A stretch of 64,000 nucleotides of DNA from Mimachlamys varia (lineage: Eukaryota > Mollusca > Bivalvia > Pectinida > Pectinidae), in NCBI GenBank assembly GCA_947623455.1, contig OX392538.1, forward strand, positions 32,239,001 through 32,303,000, read 5' to 3'. This document shows, piece by piece, positions 12,301 through 20,708 of the stretch (the stretch's first letter is position 1; every line of letters starts with the position of its first letter). The translations under genes and the position numbers were made by a program. The notes under the pieces are model-generated. The model searched no databases. It saw only the letters and a program-made list of their open reading frames with translations, and was not told where the DNA came from.

Positions 12301-15242
12301 TTTATTTTCAGTTTTTCATTTTCTGTTCCACTTTCACCCATGTAACAATGCATGTATAAAAGTTTTTGTTTGTGTTACATGTATCTTCCCACAATCCATA
12401 CTTTGCGAACTTGAAGAAATTGTTTAGAAATGACTGACCGCTGTTGCTTGGTTACAGTCATACCTGCTGGAAGAGCTGGTCAGTCCCTTGGTCACTCCGT
12501 TCATCCTGTGTCTGTCCCTCAGACACAAGTCGCTGGAGATTGTGGACTTCTTCCGTAACTTCACAGTAACTGTAGTAGGAGTAGGGGATGTATGCTCCTT
12601 TGCTCAGATGGATGTGAGGAAACACGGCCATCCTGAGGTGAGTGGTCACTCTCGTACAACTGTTGAAGTAAACATAATATACAGAAATGAAGGATCCTCA
12701 GCATCAATAGCGGTTGTGTTCTTTTATTTCAGTTCAGGAAATGTCTACTCGTTTCGACCGCTAGATGGCCCTCATCAGCTCCTAGCTGTCGAAACGAGTA
12801 GAGAATTCCTATTGATCTTGAGGATACATTATTACTATACATTATGTTTACCTCATGGTAAAGACCTTTACTTACCATTTGGTATCCATCTATTGGAATA
12901 TTGCCGCATGAGTGTTTGTTCTTTCACCTAACTAAGTTCTGAGGTAGTATTGATTGCAGGCACTCAAAGATGACGTAACACACACATATGCTGCACCTTT
13001 TAAATGTAGAAACAGATACAGTATGCCGAAAAAAATGAATTAAACTGCATCATACAGCTGTTTCATCCCTTCTGGGACTTGTCAGTGATTCTAGGGGCCA
13101 AAAGGTGGAAATGTAAAATGAGGGGGATCTCCCTCATTGGAGGTTTCAGAGGCTAACTCCTATGTGGGTGCAGGGTATATATATGTGAGCCCCTACTCAC
13201 TTTGTTTCTATTTGTTTACAAATCATGTTACATTGAATGTTGCTTTGTTTTACACAGTGGGCACACAAGGTGAATACCGATGCCAACCAATACAACCAGG
13301 CAGAGGACGGCAAGACAGAGTTATCCCTCATGCACTTCCACGTAAGTATGGCACAGCATAAAACAGTCTCCTGACGTACCCTTGCAACAAGGTTTCCCAG
13401 GGTATATAAAGATCTACCTGTATGTTTGTATTTCAACATTTTGCATTCCAAAACTAGGTCACTGTTACTTTACTATAAACTTCAAAGTTCGAGTAGATTA
13501 TAATTATACATTTTAACTTAATTTCTATAAAACTGCAAAAATATCATTCTTTATAGCATAACAATTTTTTACGTAGATATATATACAGTATAACCTGTCT
13601 AAACCACAATCTTTTCGGCCGATTTACACAGGTGGCCAATTTGTAAATGAGTGATAAAGTGAAGATAAAAATGTGGGGATCGAACAGTAAGGTTGCAATA
13701 GACATGGTTTCGGATGAAACAGGGACCAGGTTTAACTGGTTATACTGTAGTACCCTGTTATAGTAGTGTTTGTGTTTGTGTTACAGCTAACAAACCCGGA
13801 GTGGAAACCTCCAAACACAGGCGGGACCTTTATACAGACTGTCCGTGAGGAAGGTAGGTCATATAATAAAACAGTTATTGACCTTTGTTTTGGGTAAATA
13901 TGAGGATTTACCAATCTTCGAAAAGATAATTTCCCTGCGGCCTGATAAATAATTGTATACTGTTTATAGAATAGCAAGGTCACAGTAGTTCAAGGGTAAT
14001 TATGACCTCACAATGTTATGTATCCATAGTGTCACAATGTTTACCTAGCAACTATAAAAGTTTTAAAGGCTTCCTGATGATGGCCGCCAAGCAGTCAACC
14101 ACAATCTAGATCACAGTAAAGAAAATAACTATTCTTGGATGTTGATAAGACTTTTTATCTTCATATTATAATTACTATCTTTGTTTGAATCGATTGCTTC
14201 ATATTAATTTTGTTTTCAGCCCAAAAAGAGATGTCGTCCTTGGGTACTGCTCAGTCTGAAATGCCTGGTGTGATACAGGGCATGTTTAACTCCCACCTCC
14301 CAAGTCTGGGCCTGCTTCCTAGTACACTCAACCAAGGAATGGGGGTAGGTCTAGTACATATATAATTATGCAAAAACATATTTATTTTTTGGTGCACTCA
14401 TGTTTTAGAACAAATGATGAGTTGATTTTATCACAATACTGGCTGTAAAAAGCAAAAAATAGAAACTGTAATTAGTACAATCATTATTCAGTAGAATGCA
14501 TTCAGCACGAAAAATTGCTTAAATAAATTCTCTGCTAAAATATGTTCAGTTACATTGTGTGTAACGGGAAAAGGAATAGTGTTCTTGCACCAGGGATGGA
14601 TCCCTTGATCACCAGACTCAAGGAAGTTTCTAGATTTTTCAGAAAAATAGGTTTGAAATTTCTGTTTTTCCTTTTCAGTACAACAGTTTAGCATCAAGTA
14701 TAGCCATGCAGAGTACCCTGTATTCTCCGACCACGGCATCAGCTGCCCCCACAGGAGCCCCCGGAGGCCACCACGGGGTACACCACAGACTGAAGGGGGG
14801 TATATCCCAGATTGAGGGGCCCCTAGGGGCAGGGAACATCGGTATGTTGAGCAGCATGACCAGCTCTGGCAGTTTACAGGGAAGTGGTATAGGAATAGTC
14901 CCTCACAGTGCTCAGCCCCGTGTGGACGAGGGCACCTTGGAAATGATGTCACATGACATGAGCTTCAGTGCATTGTACTTACATGACCATCAGTTCAAGA
15001 GGTCGCGGGGTCAAAGTGGCGGGGAAAACCTTGATGACATTCGTGCCCGTGCCATGTGGCAACGACAGGACAGTAACCAGCCGACAACACATGTCCCGAT
15101 GGTGCACATTCCGGAGACGCCACAAGAGGAGACCCATGGCGAGTCGATATCTCATGTACCAAGTACTGCTGGGGAGGAAGAACAGTCTATATCTCACCAG
15201 CCTAGCTCCGCTAGTGGTGATGGTTATCATCCACTAGAATAG
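3230..15242 (+). CDS. ATG9: ATG9 autophagy scramblase, copy 1 (5'-incomplete, 16 exons)
   Basis: ATG9 is the multi-spanning membrane protein of autophagy; as a homotrimer it scrambles lipids between leaflets of ATG9 vesicles and growing phagophores. Exons: 3230-3332, 4151-4250, 4836-4885, 5135-5219, 6530-6629, 7626-7666, 7961-8023, 8625-8699, 10211-10320, 10740-10780, 11297-11431, 12458-12637, 13258-13341, 13787-13853, 14220-14344, 14679-15242. All have AG/GT borders and compatible phases, giving 640 codons plus stop. Family blocks visible in order are CIHKQELTEL, YHRILRFKNYM, RILWIGIANL, LRHFNELDHE, FFAGSVLAVL, VYDEDVLSVEHVLTT, DFFRNFTV, VGVGDVCSFAQMDVR and AEDGKTELSLMHF. The C-terminal tail is low-complexity and variable, as usual in ATG9. 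About 160 N-terminal residues must lie upstream of the window. A/B paralogue assignment is not possible here; invertebrates usually have one ATG9. Confidence 0.95.
4151..4250 (+). CDS. ATG9: ATG9 exon 2 in window
   Basis: Acceptor atgtttcag, donor gtaagt, both phases consistent with neighbours. It encodes LYHRILRFKNYMIAMVNKSL and then LPVKFKVPFVGD, a highly conserved ATG9 block. The split codon at the donor (TA + T) restores tyrosine. Confidence 0.93.
4836..4885 (+). CDS. ATG9: ATG9 exon 3 in window
   Basis: A 50-bp exon after acceptor ttttacag, ending at donor gtaagt. It encodes AFLSTGLKYNLELILF, equivalent to the FFTRGLKYN block of vertebrate ATG9A. Too short for ORF detection; supported by phase and homology on both sides. 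Confidence 0.9.
5135..5219 (+). CDS. ATG9: ATG9 exon 4 in window
   Basis: Acceptor tttattccag, donor gtaagt. Encodes WGPWSPFENNWKLKEDF and then RQSHRRKHLAE, matching the WGPGSLF...WSLK segment of ATG9A. The final codon (AT + G) is completed in the next exon. Confidence 0.92.
5914..6056. repeat. Long intronic hairpin (54-bp arms)
   Basis: Left arm 5914-5968 and right arm 6003-6056 are reverse complements with about one internal mismatch (gagtccaac versus gagtctaac), separated by a 34-nt spacer. It lies in the intron between exons 4 and 5. The near-perfect pairing suggests a young foldback/MITE insertion; transcribed in the ATG9 pre-mRNA it would form a stable stem. Confidence 0.85.
6530..6629 (+). 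CDS. ATG9: ATG9 exon 5 in window (membrane segment)
   Basis: Acceptor tctttgcag, donor gtaggt. Encodes LSKRILWIGIANLVLSPLIF and on through LWQILYSFFRYAE, a hydrophobic helix equivalent to the RILWIGIANFLL membrane segment of ATG9A. Ends exactly on a codon boundary. Confidence 0.94.
6670..7113. mobile_element. MITE with TA target duplication
   Basis: Element of 444 bp flanked by TA on both sides. The outer ends are cagtgcact (left) and agtccactg (right), with further inverted similarity (tatatcatgtt / acatgatataa). Ends of this form plus TA duplication suggest a Tc1/mariner-type non-autonomous element. No transposase is encoded. A related stretch in the opposite orientation lies at about 23475-23770. 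Confidence 0.65.
7200..7500. mobile_element. SINE-like dispersed element, probable
   Basis: Intronic stretch with the phrases tttgagcaagatatgttact, cttgctccagtcttctcatg and tggttgggcagta. From memory these resemble a dispersed SINE-type family in marine invertebrates. Ends and target duplication were not resolved. Confidence 0.4.
7626..7666 (+). CDS. ATG9: ATG9 exon 6 in window
   Basis: A 41-bp exon (acceptor ttttccag, donor gtaagc) encoding LIKRQPGILGARR plus a split tryptophan. It corresponds to the REPGALGARCWS segment of ATG9A. Confidence 0.9.
7961..8023 (+). CDS. ATG9: ATG9 exon 7 in window
   Basis: A 63-bp exon (acceptor tactttcag, donor gtcagt) encoding SNYSRLYLRHFNELDHEYNA. The LRHFNEL motif is diagnostic for the family. 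Confidence 0.93.
8209..8367. mobile_element. Short MITE, TA-flanked
   Basis: A 159-bp element between two TA dinucleotides. The left end cagtcgaacattgtcatttc and the right end gaaataacaaggtacggctg are imperfect inverted repeats of about 25 bp, each running into a cttcgaa/ttcgaag box. Located in the intron between exons 7 and 8; not coding. Confidence 0.7.
8625..8699 (+). CDS. ATG9: ATG9 exon 8 in window
   Basis: Acceptor tttatttcag, donor gtaagt. Encodes LNRGYPAANMYMNIFTSRIT and then IIMA, the conserved LNRGY...YMN segment leading to the next membrane helix. This is the last exon present only once in the window; all later exons recur in the tandem array. Confidence 0.92.
9596..10260 (+). repeat. 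85-bp minisatellite of the exon 9 acceptor
   Basis: Eight tandem units place a (t/c)acag acceptor at 9606, 9696, 9781, 9866, 9951, 10036, 10121 and 10206 (spacings 90 then 85 bp). Each unit contains ttgtgttacag followed by about 50 nt matching the start of ATG9 exon 9. The last unit leads into the real exon. Upstream units diverge after ctggtggttct and give ATA-TGA in the ATG9 frame, so using their acceptors would introduce a stop. Copies 2-4 have only two units. Confidence 0.93.
10211..10320 (+). CDS. ATG9: ATG9 exon 9 in window, copy 1
   Basis: Uses the last of eight tandem acceptors (see 9596-10260). Encodes NVAFFAGSVLAVLVVLSVYD and then EDVLSVEHVLTTISLAG, matching the FFAGSILAVL...YDEDVL block of ATG9A. 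Only this copy of the repeat reads CTG-TCC-GTG-TAT and stays open; the upstream repeat copies read into TGA. Confidence 0.95.
10491..10695 (+). mobile_element. SINE, tRNA-like head plus conserved central domain
   Basis: Starts with a box-A-like ggtcaagtggttaaggtgtc, then tggtcgcatg, then a central block around ttactccgggaactccagct, and ends gttaatcgaatataaaacaac with an A/C-rich tail. I recall the ctccgg..actcc block and the gacc(t)tagctgttaat tail from bivalve SINEs, possibly the BivaMD/Meta-domain type; family assignment is tentative. Equivalent copies: 24914-25118, 40121-40325, 55328-55532. Confidence 0.65.
10740..10780 (+). CDS. ATG9: ATG9 exon 10 in window, copy 1
   Basis: A 41-bp exon (acceptor ttttaacag, donor gtaagt) encoding LVVTACRVLIPDE, corresponding to TVTVCRSFIPD in ATG9A. 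I see no base difference between this exon and its copy at 25163-25203. Confidence 0.93.
10806..11020. mobile_element. Relic related to the CAG-flanked MITE
   Basis: Similar to the right half of the MITE at 25490-25878 (shared phrases: gacg(c)gtg, tgatttctg, gtgcgttTGTTTATCGTG, atttctgtgcctcatgtgcc, gttcaac). The matching left end is missing, so it appears to be an older truncated insertion. Present in all ATG9 copies (copy 2 at about 25228-25432). Confidence 0.5.
11030..11296 (+). repeat. 34-bp minisatellite of the exon 11 acceptor
   Basis: Eight tandem units of 34-36 bp, each with a ttctcc(c/t)(c/t)ag-like acceptor followed by catatagtacagtataacaa. Acceptor-like sites end at 11054, 11090, 11124, 11158 (mutated to tac), 11192, 11226, 11260 and 11296; the last is the real exon 11 acceptor. 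The post-AG sequence resembles the exon start cacatggtatactg, so the unit probably arose from the exon edge. Copies 2-4 have fewer units here, interrupted by a MITE. Confidence 0.9.
11297..11431 (+). CDS. ATG9: ATG9 exon 11 in window, copy 1
   Basis: Acceptor ttctccccag is the last of a 34-bp repeat series; donor gtaagt. Encodes HMVYCPEVLMRNILSHIHYI, PDYWKGNAHTYKVRDEFAIL and FQYKL. The CPE, HIHY and RDEFA..FQYK blocks are strongly conserved in ATG9. Confidence 0.95.
12458..12637 (+). CDS. ATG9: ATG9 exon 12 in window, copy 1
   Basis: A 180-bp exon after acceptor ggttacag, with donor gtgagt. It carries the best ATG9 signature: LEELVSPLVTPFILC, LEIVDFFRNFTV and VGVGDVCSFAQMDVRKHGHP. The ORF continues past the donor to 12931, but that extension is intronic. 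Confidence 0.97.
12694..12825. repeat. Nested intronic inverted repeat
   Basis: Outer arms 12694-12710 and 12809-12825 (atcctcagcatcaatag / ctattgatcttgaggat) enclose a second pair, ctactcgtttcgac (from 12745) and gtcgaaacgagtag (to 12801). It is a MITE-like foldback in the intron after exon 12. A diverged version is at about 27321-27451 and its 15,207 bp repeats. Confidence 0.7.
13258..13341 (+). CDS. ATG9: ATG9 exon 13 in window, copy 1
   Basis: Acceptor ttttacacag, donor gtaagt. Encodes WAHKVNTDANQYNQAEDGKT and then ELSLMHFH; AEDGKTELSLMHF is a near-invariant ATG9 motif. This is the first exon inside the part that repeats with a 15,207 bp period. Confidence 0.96.
13787..13853 (+). CDS. 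ATG9: ATG9 exon 14 in window, copy 1
   Basis: A 67-bp exon (acceptor gtgttacag, donor gtaggt) encoding LTNPEWKPPNTGGTFIQTVR and then EE, matching the TNPGWQPP segment of ATG9A. A diverged extra copy of this exon and its upstream intron lies at 23092-23475. Confidence 0.94.
14220..14344 (+). CDS. ATG9: ATG9 exon 15 in window, copy 1
   Basis: Acceptor tgttttcag, donor gtaggt. Encodes AQKEMSSLGTAQSEMPGVIQ and a short G/S/L-rich stretch. It belongs to the variable C-terminal tail, so the assignment rests on phase and splice signals more than on residue identity. Confidence 0.85.
14679..15242 (+). CDS. ATG9: ATG9 terminal exon (16 in window), copy 1
   Basis: Acceptor ccttttcag; open to TAG at 15240-15242. 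Encodes a Gly/Ser/Ala/His-rich tail, then MMSHDMSFSALYLHDHQF, which resembles the STEMSLHALYMHQ block near the ATG9A C-terminus. An acidic/polar end follows, closing on GDGYHPLE. The last 20 or so codons are themselves the first unit of a 73-bp tandem repeat that runs on into the 3' untranslated region. Confidence 0.9.
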   Translation, partial: YNSLASSIAMQSTLYSPTTASAAPTGAPGGHHGVHHRLKGGISQIEGPLGAGNIGMLSSMTSSGSLQGSGIGIVPHSAQPRVDEGTLEMMSHDMSFSALYLHDHQFKRSRGQSGGENLDDIRARAMWQRQDSNQPTTHVPMVHIPETPQEETHGESISHVPSTAGEEEQSISHQPSSASGDGYHPLE

Positions 15243-15399
15243 ACCTGAACTCCAACAGTCTATATCTCACCAGCCTAGCTCCGCTAGTGGTGATGGTTAT
15301 CATCCACTAGAATAGACCTGAACTCCAACAGTCTAAATCTCACCAGCCTAGCTCAGCTAGTGGTGATGGTTATCATCCACTAGAATAGACCAGTACTCT
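15181..15399 (+). repeat. 73-bp repeat spanning the ATG9 stop codon
   Basis: Three 73-bp units at 15181, 15254 and 15327. Unit 1 encodes the last codons of ATG9 and the stop; units 2 and 3 repeat that sequence in the 3' untranslated region. Unit 3 has several changes (taaatctc, ctcagctag, gaccagtactc). The same repeats lie at 30388-30606, 45595-45813 and 60802-61020. The minisatellite at 21863-23090 is built from a relative of this unit. Confidence 0.93.
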
Positions 15400-15409
15400 G
15401 ATATGTATA

Positions 15410-15573
15410 CAGCGAAACCCCAACGCTTAAACCCTGTTTACTCGAATACATCTCATTCGTCGAATAGTTTGGTTGGTCCTGACCGAGTTCATATATGTTC
15501 AACCAACCTTGTTTACTTGATAACGATGTATTTCTCGAACCTTTCATCAGGTCGAGTTAGTGGGATTTTACTG
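15410..15573. mobile_element. Short MITE in ATG9 3' untranslated region
   Basis: A 164-bp element flanked by TA on both sides. The left end cagcgaaaccccaacgctt and the right end gagttagtgggattttactg are imperfect inverted repeats. It begins about 170 bp after the stop codon, so it is probably transcribed in the ATG9 mRNA. Copies at 30617-30780, 45824-45987 and 61031-61194. Confidence 0.65.
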
Positions 15574-16977
15574 TATTAATATTTCCGCATAGCTGTAATA
15601 AGTGACATCCTGAACTAGTGCTAAAGCTTTGTATAACATGCTGTATAAAAGAAAGGGGAAGTGATATTTAGCCGTTTTCATGATTTAACGCTTCATATAA
15701 ATGGGGAAAATAACCAATTAACTTATAATTATGCATGTAATATGGTTTTACGTCTTTGGGAAAAGACATTTGTCCCCTTTAAAATCTGTATCTTAATCAT
15801 AATATATTGTAAATAACCAAACTCAGTGTCATGATCTCTGTATTGTGTATGTCAAAGTGAATTGACGGATCGAAAGTTTATTTCATGCATTTTGCTTACT
15901 GGAAAATCATATTATCACTGAATGTTGACACCAAAAATACTTTCATTGTATAAAATATCACAGAAATTTTGTTTCTCTTGCCTGAGATACATTTTTCATG
16001 TAGATAGTATTTAGCTCTGCATACAACTGCTTAATTATTTGTCATAATGGCCTCAAAACTTAATCACATATCTTCAATATCCTGATGTTTAAGCATTAAT
16101 CATCATATTTGGGCATTGACAGTAATATAGCTGGCACTATGTTGTGAATATTGTATTTTGAACTAATGTATTCATGTCAACTTTTTCAGTTCATTGTCAA
16201 TATGCACTTTTGAAATCTTGATCATCTCCACAGAGAAACAGATTTATGCAATTAGCTGTTACAAGAAAGTTTTAAATCTCTCGTATTTATGCTGGAACAG
16301 AGGCTAAAACAGTTGTAGCACTAAGCACTTATTTTTGTGTACTTTGATTGTTTAAAAGTTTTCAATCACTTTCCATTGATACCAAAGTTTTGTGGAAAGC
16401 CGAAACTTGTTTCTCTACCTGCTAGTAAATCATTATAGGCTTACATTATACTACCCAAGTATCATGAAGCTACTTCTGTGAAAATACTGTAAATATATGA
16501 TTTGGTGTACTCAATTTTTTGCAAATAATTGAATTCCAACAGATATTGAAGCAATTGACAAATTCACAGTACTTGTATACGGTAATACATAGAAATTGCA
16601 AATAACCCATTCATAATTCAGCAGAAATATTTCACTGCGAAAACCGCTAAAATAAGATATCCGTTAAAATATGAACGTTTACAGTATTATCATAATGAAA
16701 AAAATATATTAATGAACCATTAAAAGAACGACATCTGTAAAATACTACCCCATTGGAAATAGTAATGCATGTTGTTGAGTGTGTGTTTTTGTGTACTTTT
16801 CGTTTTGTTTGCTCAAGTGGTTATGCAGTTTAGTTCAACCATTTTCTATGCTCAGTTTCGTATTTTCCTTGTGTTGAAAAAGCCGTTTTCAGCCCAAATA
16901 ACAGATACAACCTAAATGTGATTAATATTTGAAATTGAAAATCTGACTATTAAGTTGTTGAGTTAGGGTGCAGGTCA

Positions 16978-17170
16978 GGCCCCAATTTCATCAACATTCC
17001 TTAACTTAAGGAAACTCCTTAACTTAAAAACCTCCATAGGAAAGCATTTAAGAATTTAAGGAAAGTTTCTTAACTAAGGATTTCCCCCTTAAATTCTGTA
17101 ATGCCTTCCTATGGAGATGTATAAGTTAAGGAGTTTCCTTAAGTTAAGGAACGTTGATGAAACCAGGGCC
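16978..17170. mobile_element. 193-bp foldback MITE
   Basis: Ends are long inverted repeats: ggccc(c/t)..tttcatcaac(a/g)ttcc followed by ttaacttaaggaaactcctt on the left, answered by aaggagtttccttaagttaa on the right. Internal TTAAG/CTTAA motifs repeat. No coding potential. Copies at 32185-32377, 47392-47584 and 62599-62791. Confidence 0.8.
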
Positions 17171-17787
17171 TGTGAAGTGGACAGTAGTGGACATTGTGAT
17201 AACAATGTTTGCTGTTCAGTTTAGTCCATTGTCAATGAGTTTATGCTGTTGTCAAACACTATCATAGACTCTGAGGAACGTTCAAGTATAAAAGAGGGTT
17301 ATTAAACCACTATCTCTAATTATCTTTAGGTTTTCAAGCCTGAAGTTTTTGTATGTTGTTCAATTTGATTGTTTGATTTTTTTTAAATTCTTTTCATTTC
17401 AAATTTAACAATTTTTTTATGCGATTTAATTACTATCAACGTACTTATTTTGGCAAATTCAAAATTTAGCACATATTTGTTATTTCATTTAAACAAATAA
17501 GCGCAATAATGAATTAGCAGATTCACAATAACTGCTGTAGAAAATAATATGCAGAAACTGTAATTAGCGCAATTATAACTAAGTCGAATTGTTCCAGCAC
17601 AAAATCCCTGAAATAAGATTACCACTTAAATGTGTACATGTACAGTATAATGTGCTGCTTTTATAAAAATGAAAAGAAAATGAACAATACTGCAAAATTT
17701 AGTCGCGTTTTACCTTAATTAACTGGTCTTTGCCTCTCCCTTTCATAACGATTCAGTCCATTTTCATGTTTTAACAGACAAGTTTAA

Positions 17788-19062
17788 CTCATTCGCCCCA
17801 GAAAGACACATTTGAACTCTTCCTATTCAAAGGATGGAATAGTTCATTATGTAATATCTGGGGTGAATGTCGTATGTAGTGTGTATAGTGTAAATAAACA
17901 TTAGTAGATCTACCTCACGACCTGCTGGGATTATGTAATCACTGGAGGGTAGAATCAAAGAACAACTGTAGGCATGCATGATTGATATACTCCAGTGAAA
18001 TAATGTGAAACTGTTTTCTTTGGAATAAACAGTGGTTGGCCAAAAGTCTTTCTTTTTTCTTCTTTTGCTATATAGTCTTTGTATAACAAATTTTTCAGTG
18101 AATTTTCCTGACTTTGTTTATGGACAGATAATTTCAGTGTGATGCCATTTCTCTTTATATTGCTACCAATTGAAAGCAACATTAAAATGGGGTGTCAAAA
18201 ATTTGATGTTATCAATAAATTATGACCTCTCTGGTCATACACATTTGAAAACAATGAAAATATTATGAAATGAACTTGGAAACAATTCTCTTTAAGTGAA
18301 AAATTTCATAAAACTTCATGCATGCAAGGGAAAATTCATTGCAAAAAGTCTGAAAAACAACAAAAAACATATAGCAAAATTAAAACATTTGATAGACTTT
18401 TGCCACATAACTGTTTGTTGCATTCACAAAATTGTCCAAACTATGGTCTGTCCTGATTGGTCATTTATGAAGTTTTGTAATATCAAATTAAATTAAGCCT
18501 CCAACATAGTGTTTGCTTTTTGTTGGCTGTTCAAAACTGCTTTTAGTAAAATATTCAATCAGGGCTTTATGATTAATGAAAGACATAAATATACAGATAT
18601 TTGCTGTATTCTGTTCTTAAAATAGTTTTTAAAACTGAAAGAGTGAATATATCTTTTTACATTTTCTCCAAATTAAATGAGAAGGATGAATGTTAATTTA
18701 GGCAAAGATAGATTTTATTGTCAAAGGTTGAAATTTTCATTGTATAGATGCAAAAGTCGTCTTACATCAAATAATGAATTATTTTATCTTATAGCACTTT
18801 CCATTTCACAGCTGTACATAAATGCTCTGTAATGCAAGTCTTCTTATGTTTGCTATATGTACAGTATATAAATATAAACCATTTGTACAGAAAAGGGACT
18901 TTACATACCACAGTTATATCTCGAATATAATAGCACATTTTCACTTTTCCTCTATAATAATAATCGTACCTTTGTTTCACAGGATCTACTCAAAATATTT
19001 CAAATGAACTATTCCAATCTTTTAATTGGAAGAGTTCAAATTTGTCTTCAGGGGTGAATGAG
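17788..19062. mobile_element. 1.3-kb TIR element flanked by TTAA
   Basis: Inverted ends of about 70 bp with mismatches: ctcattcgccccagaaagac / gacaaatttgtcttcaggggtgaatgag-type matches, then tttgaactcttcc and ggaatagttcatt on both arms. TTAA lies immediately outside each end (17784-17787, 19063-19066), consistent with a TTAA-targeting (piggyBac-like) non-autonomous element. No transposase is visible. A solo relative of one end lies at about 19286-19350. Copies at 32995-34269 and 48202-49476; a fourth from 63409 is cut by the window end. Confidence 0.7.
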
Positions 19063-20420
19063 TTAAAACTCCATCCTATATGATTGTATGGTAGACAAAG
19101 TGAAAAAAAATTGTGACATAATTTTCATGGTATAAGCTAACTCTTGGTGAATTGCTACTTGTTTGTTAGATCTAATAATCATTTAAGATATTTGGATCCC
19201 GTTATTTGAAAAAAAAATATCTTAAATAATAACCATGACGTAAGGAATGTAGTTCCATTCACTCCCTCACCCCCGAGGTTTCATTATTAACTCTTCCAAT
19301 CTCTGAATGGGAAGCGTTTAAATGTGTATTCAGGGGTGATTCAGTGAAACCATTAGATTTGAAATGTAATAATTTTGTGTAATAACTCGATCACTTGTGT
19401 CACACCCGGTTAAGACTAAATGTAAGTGTTCCGTGATAGCTACTCAGTGGTAAGCTTCATTGTAAGCCTTGGTGTAAATATATGTTTATAAAAGAGTTTT
19501 ATTTGTAAAGTATTTATTCTTCCATGATTCATGTTTGTAAATAAAATTTTAATGAACAATAACTTGATTATGACTTTGTTTCTGTCATAAATATCTATAA
19601 TTTACATGTAATTGCTTTGTCAAAATTTCAAGCTGAGAATATCCTGGCATGCAGAAAATGTCTGTCCATCCTTCTATCAGGTCCAGCCTGCTGTTGTACC
19701 GAACTGCATGATCTTATTAAATAATTTCTTTAAAATTCTAGTCTCCTACTGCACATGTTGTAACCATATGAAAAAAAGATATATCACTAAGGCTAGGTGA
19801 TTATATTTCGAAGAAATGTAGTACCCCTAGGGCAGAAAGGATGAAACCCAAGCAGATGCATATTTAAAGTTGCACACTTATTTACGCGGCCAGTCATTAA
19901 GATATTCTACCTCTTGAACTAATACATCTCTGTTGTTAAGTTCAGTGTTCATCACGTTGTGTAGTGACTGTAAGTGGAGAGATGAATTGGATCATACTGC
20001 TTGTACTAGACCAATTTTCCTCTGGTCTCGACACCATATCTGCTGTGGAGTCCCAACGCCAGACACCTACCTGTCAAAATGTCTAAGTCTGGAGTCAGAC
20101 CCATAGGAACCCACACCAGACATTCGGGCTATGCTAGCTTGTACTAGGATTTCCTCATGTGTTCAATCTCCTCAGTGAAAACGAACTCGGTAATTCAGGT
20201 CATGGCATAAAAACAGTGGAGATCCCGACCATATGCTTAACCATTATATGAATCAATTAACTTCCGTTGCGTATCGAGGCATGGTGACTTTCAACCCGTG
20301 GGATGTAGCTATTCTGTCCGATACTATGCCCAGTCATCCCCATGGATAAACAACTGACACTATTTTCACTTTCACTTTCATGAGTAACTTACTTTTGCCG
20401 TGGTCGCAGCACAAGAAAAT

Positions 20421-20708
20421 GAGCCAATCACGGCGTGTTTCATACGATTGTAGTCCCTACCGAAAATTTGTTCTGTCTAAGTACAGTGATTCTGAATAAT
20501 TTAAATAGATAATTGTCGACATATTGTGCATTGAATGAAATGTATAGATATCTAACTTTACAAAAATATATACTTTTGATGGATTTTAATATATATGATG
20601 GCGGATTGATATGGGGTCAAAAGTCAGAGGGTGTTCGCGTCCCATTTTGCTGGTTTGACATGTTAATTTCCGGTTGTCAGAAGCAGACGCCTGTAGCGAG
20701 CTAAAATG
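20421..20708 (+). repeat. Dispersed repeat, member A
   Basis: About 285 bp that recurs in direct orientation at 24188-24476 with roughly 10% differences (shared: atcacggcgtgtttgatacg-type start, ggcggattgatatggggtca, cagacgcctgtagcgagcta). No coding support; probably a transposon fragment. Copies at +15,207 intervals. Confidence 0.75.

Noticed and set aside
12488..12931. 147-codon ORF read as one exon
   Set aside because: ATG9 similarity stops at the gtgagt donor (12637); the rest crosses a foldback repeat in the intron.
14488..14952. 154-codon minus-strand ORF repeated in all units
   Set aside because: Lies antisense over the ATG9 terminal exon and its intron; no domain, and the plus strand has a clear spliced homologue.
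14706..15242. 178-codon plus-strand ORF as a separate gene
   Set aside because: It is the body of the ATG9 terminal exon; coding sequence begins at the acceptor (14679) in the same frame.
17955..18182. 75-codon minus-strand ORF as a transposase fragment
   Set aside because: Too short and without any recognisable transposase motif.
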